Positions 6,686 through 14,042 of a DNA stretch of 36,602 nt are shown piece after piece (within the stretch, counting starts at the first letter, position 1; each line of letters begins with the position of its first letter). The position numbers and the translations under genes were made by a program. The DNA is taken from positions 1 to 36,602 of the forward strand of contig JABLXA010000023.1 of NCBI GenBank assembly GCA_013178415.1, written 5' to 3'. The notes beneath the pieces are model-generated. The model saw only the letters and a list, made by a program, of their open reading frames with translations. It did not search any database and had not been told where the DNA came from. Source of the stretch: Bacillota bacterium. GTDB lineage: Bacteria; Bacillota; SHA-98; Ch115.

Positions 6686-8764
6686 TTACCCAAACCACCT
6701 GGCCGCCTGCGCTATTGCGGAGCACAATATGATTCCGATACCTGTCGGTATGATGGCGGATAGCAAGGTCCATCTGAGGCTTCCCGTTTCCTTATAGATC
6801 GTAGACAATGTCGTACCACAAGGATAGTGAAACAAGGAGAATAACATCATATTCATGGCGGTGACCCAGGTCCAGCCATTTGCCGACAGGATGTTTCTAA
6901 GAGAATTCAGGTCCCCGGCTTCCACCATCATGTTATTAGATAGATATCCCATCAACATGATGGGAATGACAGTTTCATTGGCAGGCAGACCTAGCAGAAA
7001 AGCTGCCAATATGAATCCGTCGAGCCCCATTATATGACCCAAAGGATCCAGACGTGTGGCAAGATGAGCCAGGAGACTTGCCCCGCCGATCTGAATATTC
7101 GCCATAAGCCAACTTATAGCCCCGGCTGGGGCGGCTATTGTGACCGCCCGCCATAGTACAAATAATGTTCTATCGAAGACAGACCGTACAATTATCTTGC
7201 CTATCTGGGGCTTTCTAAAGGGAGGAAGCTCAAGCGTAAAGAAAGATGGGACTCCTCTGAGGACGGTTTTTGATAACCCCCAGGAGACGACAAATGTCAC
7301 TCCAGTCCCGATCAGGATAGCCGCTATTACTATCAAGGCCGCCAGAGATATTCTATCATGTGAAACGAGGCCATTTGCAGCAACGAGACTGGCCATAGTG
7401 ATCAATGTTGGAAACCGGCCATTGCATGGCACGAAATTGTTGGTGAGGATGGCAATCAGCCTCTCCCGGGGTGAGTCAATGATTCGACAGGCCATCACTC
7501 CAACAGCATTACACCCAAAGCCCATGCTCATGGTCAGAGCCTGCTTCCCATGGGCGCCTGCGCGCTTGAAGAAATTGTCCAAATTGAAGGCTATGCGCGG
7601 TAGATAACCCAGATCTTCAAGGATAGTAAAGAGCGGGAAGAATATCGCCATGGGTGGCAGCATGACCGACACCACCCATGATACGGTCCTGTAGACTCCC
7701 AGGAGAAGGATTTCATGAAGCCATTTTGGGATGGTTGAATATCTGGCTAGATCGACCAGCCTGTCCTGAAGCGAGAAAAGAATGCCAGACAGGAGGCGCG
7801 ATGGGTAATTCGCTCCACTCACAGTAATCCATAATAGCAGCCCGAAGAGGGCCAGCATTGCCGGAAAGCCTACAACCTTTGACGTGAGGAGGTCATCGAG
7901 GACCTCCTCCAGGCCCTTTTTCCTTCCTTTTCTCAGAGTTACAGCCCGGCTTGCTATGTATTCTGCCCGCCCATATATCGTTGATACTATCCGGTCCCTG
8001 ATGCTCTTTGAATAGTCATCGCTGAGGCACCTGACGGATTCGACGATCCTGTCAAATTCCTTTACCTTGCAAGTATCCCCGAGATGACATCTGATGTTTT
8101 CAATAAGACCTAAATCTCCATCGAGAAGGCGAAGGGCGACCCAGCGGGGGGTGATCCTACCCGGCGATAGAGCGGAAAGGTTCCTCTCCAGATCATTGAG
8201 TATAGATTCAAGGCCTTCGTCATATATGATAGGCTGGGGAGATGGCGAGATTTCACCATCAATGATGTTGTTTACCACATCCTTAAGCTGGGTAAGCCCC
8301 TTTCCAGAACGGGCGATGGTGCCAACGACAGGCGCTCCCAGGTCCTGCGACAATTGGGCTAGATCTATTTTGATGCCTTTACGTTGAGCTTCATCAACGA
8401 GGTTGACACAAACTACAACATTAGGCGTCGCCTCGATTACTTGAAGGACCAAATTGAGATTCCGTTCAATACATGTGGCATCGACTACCACGATCACCAC
8501 TGCGGGATTTGAAAAGCAGAGGAAGTCCCTGGCTATCTCTTCTTCCTGGGAATTGGAGAGCAAGGAATATGTACCTGGGAGATCAACGAGAGTTATTCTT
8601 TTCTGCCGATGTATATAGTGGCCTGTACTCAAGGCCACTGTCTTGCCCGGCCAATTGCCTGTGTGCTGGTGCAGCCCGGTTAGAGCATTGAATATAGTGC
8701 TTTTCCCGGTGTTAGGGTTGCCCGCTAGAGCCACCAGGGCTCTATTGTTTCCAGAAGGTCCCAT
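6686..8764 (-). CDS. feoB: ferrous iron transporter FeoB
   Basis: FeoB is the inner-membrane ferrous iron transporter with an N-terminal G domain. The G motifs are in place: GNPNTGKST (15-23), the switch-I region with T42, DLPG (61-64) and NLVD (121-124). A helical guanine-dissociation-inhibitor region follows to about residue 270. The C-terminal half holds the paired Gate motifs and eight or so membrane segments, including FFPLFTILEDLGYLPR, MGFGCNAVG and LPANETVIPIML. The product is 692 residues, normal to slightly short for the family. I chose the ATG at 8764 because a GGGAG site lies nine bases before it; an ATG at 8773 touches the same site. No FeoC is visible. The gene is coupled to feoA upstream and the MntR-like gene downstream. 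Confidence 0.96.
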   Translation of the reverse strand: MGPSGNNRALVALAGNPNTGKSTIFNALTGLHQHTGNWPGKTVALSTGHYIHRQKRITLVDLPGTYSLLSNSQEEEIARDFLCFSNPAVVIVVVDATCIERNLNLVLQVIEATPNVVVCVNLVDEAQRKGIKIDLAQLSQDLGAPVVGTIARSGKGLTQLKDVVNNIIDGEISPSPQPIIYDEGLESILNDLERNLSALSPGRITPRWVALRLLDGDLGLIENIRCHLGDTCKVKEFDRIVESVRCLSDDYSKSIRDRIVSTIYGRAEYIASRAVTLRKGRKKGLEEVLDDLLTSKVVGFPAMLALFGLLLWITVSGANYPSRLLSGILFSLQDRLVDLARYSTIPKWLHEILLLGVYRTVSWVVSVMLPPMAIFFPLFTILEDLGYLPRIAFNLDNFFKRAGAHGKQALTMSMGFGCNAVGVMACRIIDSPRERLIAILTNNFVPCNGRFPTLITMASLVAANGLVSHDRISLAALIVIAAILIGTGVTFVVSWGLSKTVLRGVPSFFTLELPPFRKPQIGKIIVRSVFDRTLFVLWRAVTIAAPAGAISWLMANIQIGGASLLAHLATRLDPLGHIMGLDGFILAAFLLGLPANETVIPIMLMGYLSNNMMVEAGDLNSLRNILSANGWTWVTAMNMMLFSLFHYPCGTTLSTIYKETGSLRWTLLSAIIPTGIGIILCSAIAQAARWFG

Positions 8765-8780
8765 ATGCAGCATCTCCCTA

Positions 8781-9044
8781 TCAGGATATGGGCTTTATAT
8801 ATATGTCGCGAATGTCATCTCTGCGGAGCGCGATCGTAGCCCCTCGAATGCTGAAGGCAACAGGGTCGTTTACAGGGCTCTTTCGGACCGCCTCGATCTT
8901 AGTGCCAGGGACTAACCCTAAGTCCAGCAGGCGACGCCGAACAGCTCCTGTTACCCCTACGGAGATCACTTCCCCCCGCAGGCCAATGGGGAGATCGCTC
9001 AGCGGAAGGAGTTTATGTCTGGTTTCACTGCTTTCACTGCGCAT
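8781..9044 (-). CDS. feoA: FeoA, SH3-like ferrous iron transport accessory protein
   Basis: FeoA is a small cytoplasmic SH3-fold protein needed for FeoB-dependent iron uptake. The 87-residue product has the typical pattern: LSDLPIGLRGEVISVG at the start, then RRRLLDLGLVPGTKIEAVRKSP and the closing strand with SIRGATIALRRDD. The ATG at 9044 is eight bases downstream of AGGAGG, an excellent site. It heads the feoA-feoB-regulator operon; feoB starts 16 bases after its stop. Nested inverted repeats lie 30-70 bases upstream and are described separately. Confidence 0.94.
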   Translation of the reverse strand: MRSESSETRHKLLPLSDLPIGLRGEVISVGVTGAVRRRLLDLGLVPGTKIEAVRKSPVNDPVAFSIRGATIALRRDDIRDIYIKPIS

Positions 9045-9074
9045 TCTCGATTCCTCCTACTTCCACAGCAAAAT

Positions 9075-9111
9075 GTCCTGGAAGGAATAATTCCTGACTC
9101 AGGACCAGGAC
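9075..9111 (-). promoter_or_regulatory. nested dyads upstream of the feo operon
   Basis: A 13-bp palindrome, AGGAAT-A-ATTCCT (9083-9095), is nested within an outer inverted repeat GTCCTGG (9075-9081) / CCAGGAC (9105-9111), and a third dyad CCTGA-C-TCAGG overlaps both. The position, 31-67 bases upstream of the feoA start, suits a metal-regulator operator. Alternatively the outer repeat, followed by ATTTTG on the minus strand, could terminate a transcript reading the small frame just upstream. I see no clear -35/-10 pair. Confidence 0.4.
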
Positions 9112-9302
9112 TATTCTCTACTTTGTCGGAGAACAAAGAGTTTGCTGTAAGGCAAGAATTCTGCTAATAGGGTATGATCTACACCGAATGTTTGACACTT
9201 CTTCATGATGATAGCCCGGCATTCACATGCCAAGGAACTGGAGTCGTGGAATATGGGATCGAACATGACATTTGCGTAGCCAACATTATGGTCCCATGGC
9301 AC
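9111..9302 (-). CDS. possible small protein, unrecognised
   Basis: A 63-codon frame starts at a GTG and ends immediately before the dyads upstream of feoA. The predicted peptide has a CEC pair and a further Cys (ACECRAIIMKKCQTFG) and a hydrophobic C-terminal part (LLAEFLPYSKLFVL). Its composition looks protein-like, but the ribosome binding site is weak (GAAAG next to the start) and I recognise no family. It might be a small cysteine-bearing protein co-transcribed with the feo genes or a chance frame. Confidence 0.25.
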   Translation of the reverse strand: MPWDHNVGYANVMFDPIFHDSSSLACECRAIIMKKCQTFGVDHTLLAEFLPYSKLFVLRQSRE

Positions 9303-9398
9303 CTTTCATGAATGCGGAATACAACTGGCTCTTACGGGCCCGGCCCTAAGATTCAAGATGATCACCTATCAATCGGGATCAGGGGAGGAATTTCCGGC

Positions 9399-9497
9399 AT
9401 GAGTACCGAAAGAACGGTTATAGATTTTGAGAATATAGTTTGGTTTCTCGGGATGCTGGGACTTGCGATATTCTTCGTCATGACGCCATCTAGCTGA
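9399..9497 (+). CDS. 32-residue single-span membrane peptide
   Basis: This short frame begins at the ATG at 9399, eight bases after a strong GGGGAGGAA ribosome binding site. It encodes a polar N-terminus of about 12 residues with both charges (STERTVIDFEN), then one hydrophobic span (IVWFLGMLGLAIFFVM) and a short polar tail. The shape is that of a small single-pass membrane protein. No family is recognised. It lies 125 bases ahead of the C26 amidohydrolase gene on the same strand and could share its transcript. The good ribosome binding site and clean membrane profile make it more likely real than not. Confidence 0.5.
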   Translation: MSTERTVIDFENIVWFLGMLGLAIFFVMTPSS

Positions 9498-9621
9498 TGA
9501 TGGTATTACCTGACGAAGCCAGACCGCGGCAGATGTTAGGGCGATGGTCGGAATGATAGAAGCCTGGCGGGAACAGACGCCGGTTTTCCAGGGGATGCAG
9601 GAAGGGTGTAAGTCAATTGAA

Positions 9622-10488
9622 ATGAGCGACATGTCTTATCATCCACTCATTGGTATCTCCTGTTCTTTTGAACGACGGGACTCGCAAGATCCCGGGAGGG
9701 ACCGGTTTTTTCTCAATGCCGATTATGGTCGCGCCATCACGGCTGCTGGCGCCATTCCCGTGATCATTCCACATGTGTCGCCGGAAGACAGGGACGGTGA
9801 TGCTCTGAAGGAGCATGTAGATATGATTCTTCAGCGCTTGGATGGTATTTTGCTTTCCGGAGGGGGAGACATTGATCCAGCCTTCTATGGCGAATCTCGC
9901 CATCCGAGGTGCGGCTCCCCTGATAAGATGAGAGATGAACTAGAATTGCTTCTTGCTAGGCGGGCTGTCTCTCTGGATCTGCCCTTGCTGGCTATATGTA
10001 GAGGTATACAGGTATTGAATGTAGCTTTTGGTGGTACCCTGTTTCAGGATATACCAGACCAGATTTCGGGGGCAAGCAGGCATGACTTCGCCGGAACCGG
10101 ATCACGCGAGGATAGAGCCCATAGGGTCAGGGTTATGCCGGGTTCTCTTTTAGGAAAGATCCTGTCATGTATGGAAGAGTCCAAAGATCCCGGAATGTAT
10201 CTCATGATAGAGGTGAATAGTTTCCACCACCAGGCGGTAAAGCGGCTAGCTCCAGGATTCAATGCAATTGCATTTTCGGAAAAGGATGAGATAATAGAAG
10301 CGATCGAAGCCAGAGACAAGCAGTTTTGCCTGGGGGTCCAGTGGCATCCTGAGGCCATGACTAAGTCGAATGAGCCTGCAAGGCGTATCTTTGAGGCCTT
10401 CGTGCGGGCCGCCACGGCTTTCGGACGCAACAGACAAAGGAGGAAGGAGAATAGCCGCGGGGCATCCCGCGGAGTTGCTGCATCTTGA
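9622..10488 (+). CDS. C26-family gamma-glutamyl amide hydrolase (PuuD-like)
   Basis: This class I glutamine-amidotransferase-fold hydrolase is like gamma-glutamyl-GABA hydrolase (PuuD), which releases glutamate from gamma-glutamyl amides; the real substrate is not known. Visible are PLIGISC at the N-terminus, LSGGGDIDPAFYG (oxyanion region), the nucleophile in LLAICRGIQ (Cys about residue 126) and QWHPE (His about residue 241). Length (288 residues from the chosen start) is slightly above the usual 240-260 because of a basic C-terminal tail. The start is uncertain: the ATG at 9622 best fits the family N-terminus, but the frame stays open to an ATG at 9544 and neither has a well-placed ribosome binding site. 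Its stop overlaps the start of the CsoR-family gene (TTGA), so the two are translationally coupled. Confidence 0.88.
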   Translation: MSDMSYHPLIGISCSFERRDSQDPGRDRFFLNADYGRAITAAGAIPVIIPHVSPEDRDGDALKEHVDMILQRLDGILLSGGGDIDPAFYGESRHPRCGSPDKMRDELELLLARRAVSLDLPLLAICRGIQVLNVAFGGTLFQDIPDQISGASRHDFAGTGSREDRAHRVRVMPGSLLGKILSCMEESKDPGMYLMIEVNSFHHQAVKRLAPGFNAIAFSEKDEIIEAIEARDKQFCLGVQWHPEAMTKSNEPARRIFEAFVRAATAFGRNRQRRKENSRGASRGVAAS

Positions 10489-10754
10489 AAGACGATGAAC
10501 TCTGTCGTGATCTTATTTCCAGGATGAAGAAAATCGAGGGGCAGGCCCGGGGCATACAGAAGATGATCGCCGAGGGTCGAACCTGCAGCGATATCATTGT
10601 ACAACTGAGCGCGATGAAATCAGCCATCGATCAGGTGGCAGTCAGCATCCTTGCCAGGTATATGGCGGACTGTCTGGACAGAGAAAGAGCCCAGGGCAAG
10701 GATATCAAAGCTGCGCTGGAGGAATTCCTGCCTGTCTTTCGGAAATTCTCTTGA
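10485..10754 (+). CDS. CsoR/CstR-family repressor lacking the metal-binding histidine
   Basis: CsoR-family proteins are all-helical tetrameric repressors that sense Cu(I), Ni, formaldehyde or persulfides. The 89 residues match throughout (RMKKIEGQARGIQKMI then LSAMKSAID). In copper-sensing CsoR the ligands are Cys36, His61 and Cys65. Here Cys34 and Cys63 are present at the same spacing, but the His position is Tyr59 (ARYMADC). Two cysteines without the His is the pattern of persulfide-sensing CstR, so sulfide stress sensing is a reasonable inference. The start is a TTG at 10485 overlapping the upstream stop by four bases, with GGAG ten bases before it. Targets are unknown; no operator was identified. 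A sulfur-transfer gene sits 9 kb downstream. Confidence 0.88.
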   Translation: MKDDELCRDLISRMKKIEGQARGIQKMIAEGRTCSDIIVQLSAMKSAIDQVAVSILARYMADCLDRERAQGKDIKAALEEFLPVFRKFS

Positions 10755-10872
10755 AGATCGGATGGGTCGCGACTGCGGCTTCAGGGGGATGTCGTGCCGA
10801 GGCAGCTGTCCCGCAGGAATTGATCATAGGCAAAATCAGCTAGATTTCGGCTAAAAGGCAAGGAGGTACCTG

Positions 10873-11940
10873 GTGCATATGAGTGATCGTTCTTACAAAA
10901 TAGCAGTCATCCCCGGAGATGGGACAGGCCCTGAGGTTATACGAGAGGGACTCAAGGTCCTCGCAGAGGCTGCGCGCAAGTGTGGCTTTTCAATTGAAAC
11001 CAGGATGTTCGATTTTGGAGGAGAAAGATATCTCAAAACTGGAGAAACCCTTACAAATGCGGATATCGAGGAGCTCAGGCGGTATGATGCCATCTACCTT
11101 GGCGCCATCGGACATCCCGACGTCAAGCCGGGCATACTCGAGAGAGGCATTCTATTGAGATTGCGGTTCGAGCTGGACCAGTACATAAACCTCAGGCCAA
11201 TCAAATTATATCCTGGAGTAGATTCACCCCTTAAGGATAAAGGGCCGGAAGAGATAGATTTTGTTGTGGTGCGTGAGAATACAGAAGGTCTCTATGCGGG
11301 GGCCGGCGGTGTGCTCAAGAAGGGCACTCCTGACGAAGTGGCGGTGCAGGAATCCATCAATACTCGCAAGGGCGTGGAGCGGTGTATCCGATACGCCTTC
11401 GAATACTGCCGCAAACGAGATAGAAAGAAAACCCTGACCCTCTGCGGCAAGACCAATGTTCTTACTTATGCCTTTGACCTGTGGGAGAGGACGTTCCATG
11501 AGGTAGGCGCCGAATACCCGGACATCAAGCGCGAATATGCCCATGTTGATGCCATCTGCATGTGGATGGTGAAAAATCCAGAATGGTTCGATGTGATCGT
11601 GACAGATAACATGTTCGGCGACATCATCACTGACCTGGGGGCTATGATCCAGGGCGGCATGGGAATTGCGGCAGGTGGCAATCTAAATCCCGGCGGCATA
11701 TCCATGTTCGAACCTATAGGAGGGTCAGCGCCTAAATACACCGGCAAGAACGTGATTAACCCCCTTGCTGCCATAAATGCAGGGGCAATGATGTTAGATT
11801 GTCTGGGGGAGACAGAGGCGGCTCAGATGATCGATAGATCGATCGCTACAGTTTGCCAGAAGTATCTCAAAAGCCTTTCTGCAGGCAAAATGGGATACTC
11901 TACGACAGAGGTCGGAGACCTTGTTGTGGCGAATCTATAA
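10873..11940 (+). CDS. isocitrate/isopropylmalate-type beta-decarboxylating dehydrogenase (LeuB-like)
   Basis: This is an NAD(P)-dependent decarboxylating dehydrogenase of 2-hydroxy acids. Typical elements are the N-terminal VIPGDGTGPEV, the substrate-arginine segment RLRFELDQYINLRP (about 95-108), the catalytic Tyr in ENTEGLYAG, the catalytic Lys in CGKTNVL, metal-binding Asp in DNMFGDIITDLGAM, and GSAPKYTGKNVINP for the cofactor. LGAIGHPDVKPGILERG and the overall pattern fit 3-isopropylmalate dehydrogenases, but no leuA, leuC or leuD is adjacent, so homoisocitrate, tartrate or isocitrate remain possible substrates. The protein has 355 residues, the normal length. The GTG at 10873 lies six bases after AGGAGG; an ATG at 10879 is the alternative. 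It may be transcribed alone. Confidence 0.9.
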   Translation: MHMSDRSYKIAVIPGDGTGPEVIREGLKVLAEAARKCGFSIETRMFDFGGERYLKTGETLTNADIEELRRYDAIYLGAIGHPDVKPGILERGILLRLRFELDQYINLRPIKLYPGVDSPLKDKGPEEIDFVVVRENTEGLYAGAGGVLKKGTPDEVAVQESINTRKGVERCIRYAFEYCRKRDRKKTLTLCGKTNVLTYAFDLWERTFHEVGAEYPDIKREYAHVDAICMWMVKNPEWFDVIVTDNMFGDIITDLGAMIQGGMGIAAGGNLNPGGISMFEPIGGSAPKYTGKNVINPLAAINAGAMMLDCLGETEAAQMIDRSIATVCQKYLKSLSAGKMGYSTTEVGDLVVANL

Positions 11941-12119
11941 TAGAATCCTATACCGACCTCGATGGCTGTTACAGAGTACAGGATTTGAGACTCGATTGGA
12001 CCGGTATGTAATGAAGCAGGGGGTTGATAAAGCGATCTCGGTGGAGAAAAGAGGGATATAAGACAGGTAAATGGCCGGACCGGCTGCAATTTCAGCGTCA
12101 AAAGCCTCATAAATCTGAC

Positions 12120-12148
12120 TTGCCTGCCCCATAGGCGGGGCGTATAAT
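12120..12148 (+). promoter_or_regulatory. sigma-A-like promoter of the ABC exporter pair
   Basis: TTGCCT (12120-12125) and TATAAT (12143-12148) are separated by 17 bp, about 30 bases before the first possible start codon of the exporter operon. The 200 bases between the dehydrogenase stop and this box hold no gene. Confidence 0.65.
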
Positions 12149-12176
12149 CATTCCATAGCTGGATGCATTTTCACTT

Positions 12177-14042
12177 TTGGGTACAGCTGACGCGCAGACC
12201 TGGCGCATACCGGGATGGCAAGGTGACGCTATTTTGCAGCCGGTTACTTTACGGCTTTTGAGATATCTCCGGCCGTACCGTCTTAGAATGCTCCTGGTGC
12301 TCACATCTCTTTTCGCTTCGATTGGGGTCGGGATGATAGGTCCATGGCTCACAAAGCAGCTCATTGACCGGATCATCGTGCAGGGCAATCATTCCTTGCT
12401 TATTCCACTTGTTTTCAGCCTCCTAGGTGTCACAATTCTCCGGGGTGTTTTCAATTACCTCACATGGTATGGCAGGGAAAAGATAGGCCAGCTTGTGGTC
12501 TTTGATCTCCGAGAAGAACTTTACCGCCACCTTCACAGGCTTTCGTTTTCTTACTATGATAAAGCGCGAACCGGCCAGCTGATGTCCCGTTTGACGGGGG
12601 ATGTCGACCAGACCAGGGTTCTCCTGTCCACAGGGTTCACGGACTTGGCAAATAGCGTGGTTACATTCTGCGGGGTATTCGTCATGCTCTTGAGCCTTGA
12701 CTGGCGTCTCACTCTCGTTTCACTTGCCGCAACTCCGCTTCTTTTATGGGAGGTAATGAAGGTCCATAAGAGACTATTTCCTGCGTGGCTGGCCTTCCAT
12801 CAGCGGATGGCTGCCCTTACGACGGTATTGCAGGAGAACATCACGGGAGTCAGGGCAGTAAAGGCATTCGCCCGGGAGAACTACGAAATAGAGAAATTCG
12901 AGCATGAAAACCGCTCTGTGATGGAACAGCAGCTTGGCCTATCGCGGATATGGCGGACATCATTCCCCTTCATGGATTTTCTCTCAGGATTGAGCTGGAC
13001 TCTCCTCATCTGGTACGGAGGAAGGGAGGTCATCCTCGGGAGAATCACTCTGGGAACGCTTGTCGCTTTCAATGGTTACTTGTGGAGCCTAATATGGCCT
13101 ATCAGGCATCTGGGCTGGTTGGTGAATGTATTGGGTCAGGCCCAGACTGCTGCAAAGCGTATTTTCGAAATACTTGATTCCCCGCCGGCGGTAGAAAGCA
13201 GGAAAGATGCAATTGTCCTTCGAGATATGAAGGGGCATGTGAGATTTGAGAATGTCTCCTTCAGCTATGGCGATGGCCCTCCGATTTTGAAGAACATAAA
13301 CCTGGAGGTAAAGCCAGGAGAGACAGTTGCTATATTGGGCGAGACGGGGTCCGGCAAGACCTCTCTCATCAGTCTCATACCAAGGTTTTATGATGTAACC
13401 GCAGGCCGGGTGACTGTGGACGGCCATGATGTTAGGGATCTCGATCTCAAGAGTCTAAGGAGAAATATAGGCATCGCTTTGCAGGAGACTTTCCTGTTTT
13501 CTGCCAGCATAAGGGATAATATCGCTTATGGAAAGCCTGACGCCTCTGATGAGGAGATCATACGAGCCAGCAAGATCGCGCAGGCCCATGATTTCATCAT
13601 GCAGCTTCCTGAAGGATATGACACTGTTGTGGGCGAACGGGGTGTGGGGCTTTCTGGTGGCCAGAAACAGCGCGTCGCCATCGCAAGGGCTATACTAACA
13701 GATCCTGCCATTCTTCTGCTGGACGATTCTACTTCGAGCGTGGATATGGAAACCGAACGTCATATTGAAGAGGCTCTCAAGGAAGTCATGAAGGGTCGCA
13801 CTACCTTTGTAATTGCCCATCGGCTCTCGACCATCATGAATGCCGATCATATTATAGTGCTCAAGGACGGAGAAATCGTCGAGGAAGGTACGCATGAGGA
13901 ATTGCTCCGCGCCAATGGCGTTTATGCGGAGATATATCAGATCCAGTTCAAGGACCAGATGAAAGGACTGGATATTGAGAGTCTAGTTTTCGGGGATAGA
14001 TCATGCCGAGCGGAGGGTGTATATGCCACGTCAAATAGATGA
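12177..14042 (+). CDS. heterodimeric ABC exporter subunit, degenerate ATPase site
   Basis: This is a multidrug/lipid-type ABC half-transporter with an N-terminal six-helix membrane domain (about 20-330) fused to an ATPase domain. Walker A is GETGSGKTS (near 388), the signature LSGGQKQR (near 491) and Walker B LLLDDSTSS (near 514), followed by a normal switch histidine in IAHRLST. The residue after Walker B is Asp instead of the catalytic Glu, while the signature is canonical. The next gene shows the opposite pattern, so the two form an asymmetric heterodimer as in TM287/288 and BmrCD. The start is uncertain: TTG at 12177, or TTG at 12234, which has AAGGTG eight bases before it. The next gene overlaps its end by 20 bases. 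Confidence 0.93.
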   Translation: MGTADAQTWRIPGWQGDAILQPVTLRLLRYLRPYRLRMLLVLTSLFASIGVGMIGPWLTKQLIDRIIVQGNHSLLIPLVFSLLGVTILRGVFNYLTWYGREKIGQLVVFDLREELYRHLHRLSFSYYDKARTGQLMSRLTGDVDQTRVLLSTGFTDLANSVVTFCGVFVMLLSLDWRLTLVSLAATPLLLWEVMKVHKRLFPAWLAFHQRMAALTTVLQENITGVRAVKAFARENYEIEKFEHENRSVMEQQLGLSRIWRTSFPFMDFLSGLSWTLLIWYGGREVILGRITLGTLVAFNGYLWSLIWPIRHLGWLVNVLGQAQTAAKRIFEILDSPPAVESRKDAIVLRDMKGHVRFENVSFSYGDGPPILKNINLEVKPGETVAILGETGSGKTSLISLIPRFYDVTAGRVTVDGHDVRDLDLKSLRRNIGIALQETFLFSASIRDNIAYGKPDASDEEIIRASKIAQAHDFIMQLPEGYDTVVGERGVGLSGGQKQRVAIARAILTDPAILLLDDSTSSVDMETERHIEEALKEVMKGRTTFVIAHRLSTIMNADHIIVLKDGEIVEEGTHEELLRANGVYAEIYQIQFKDQMKGLDIESLVFGDRSCRAEGVYATSNR

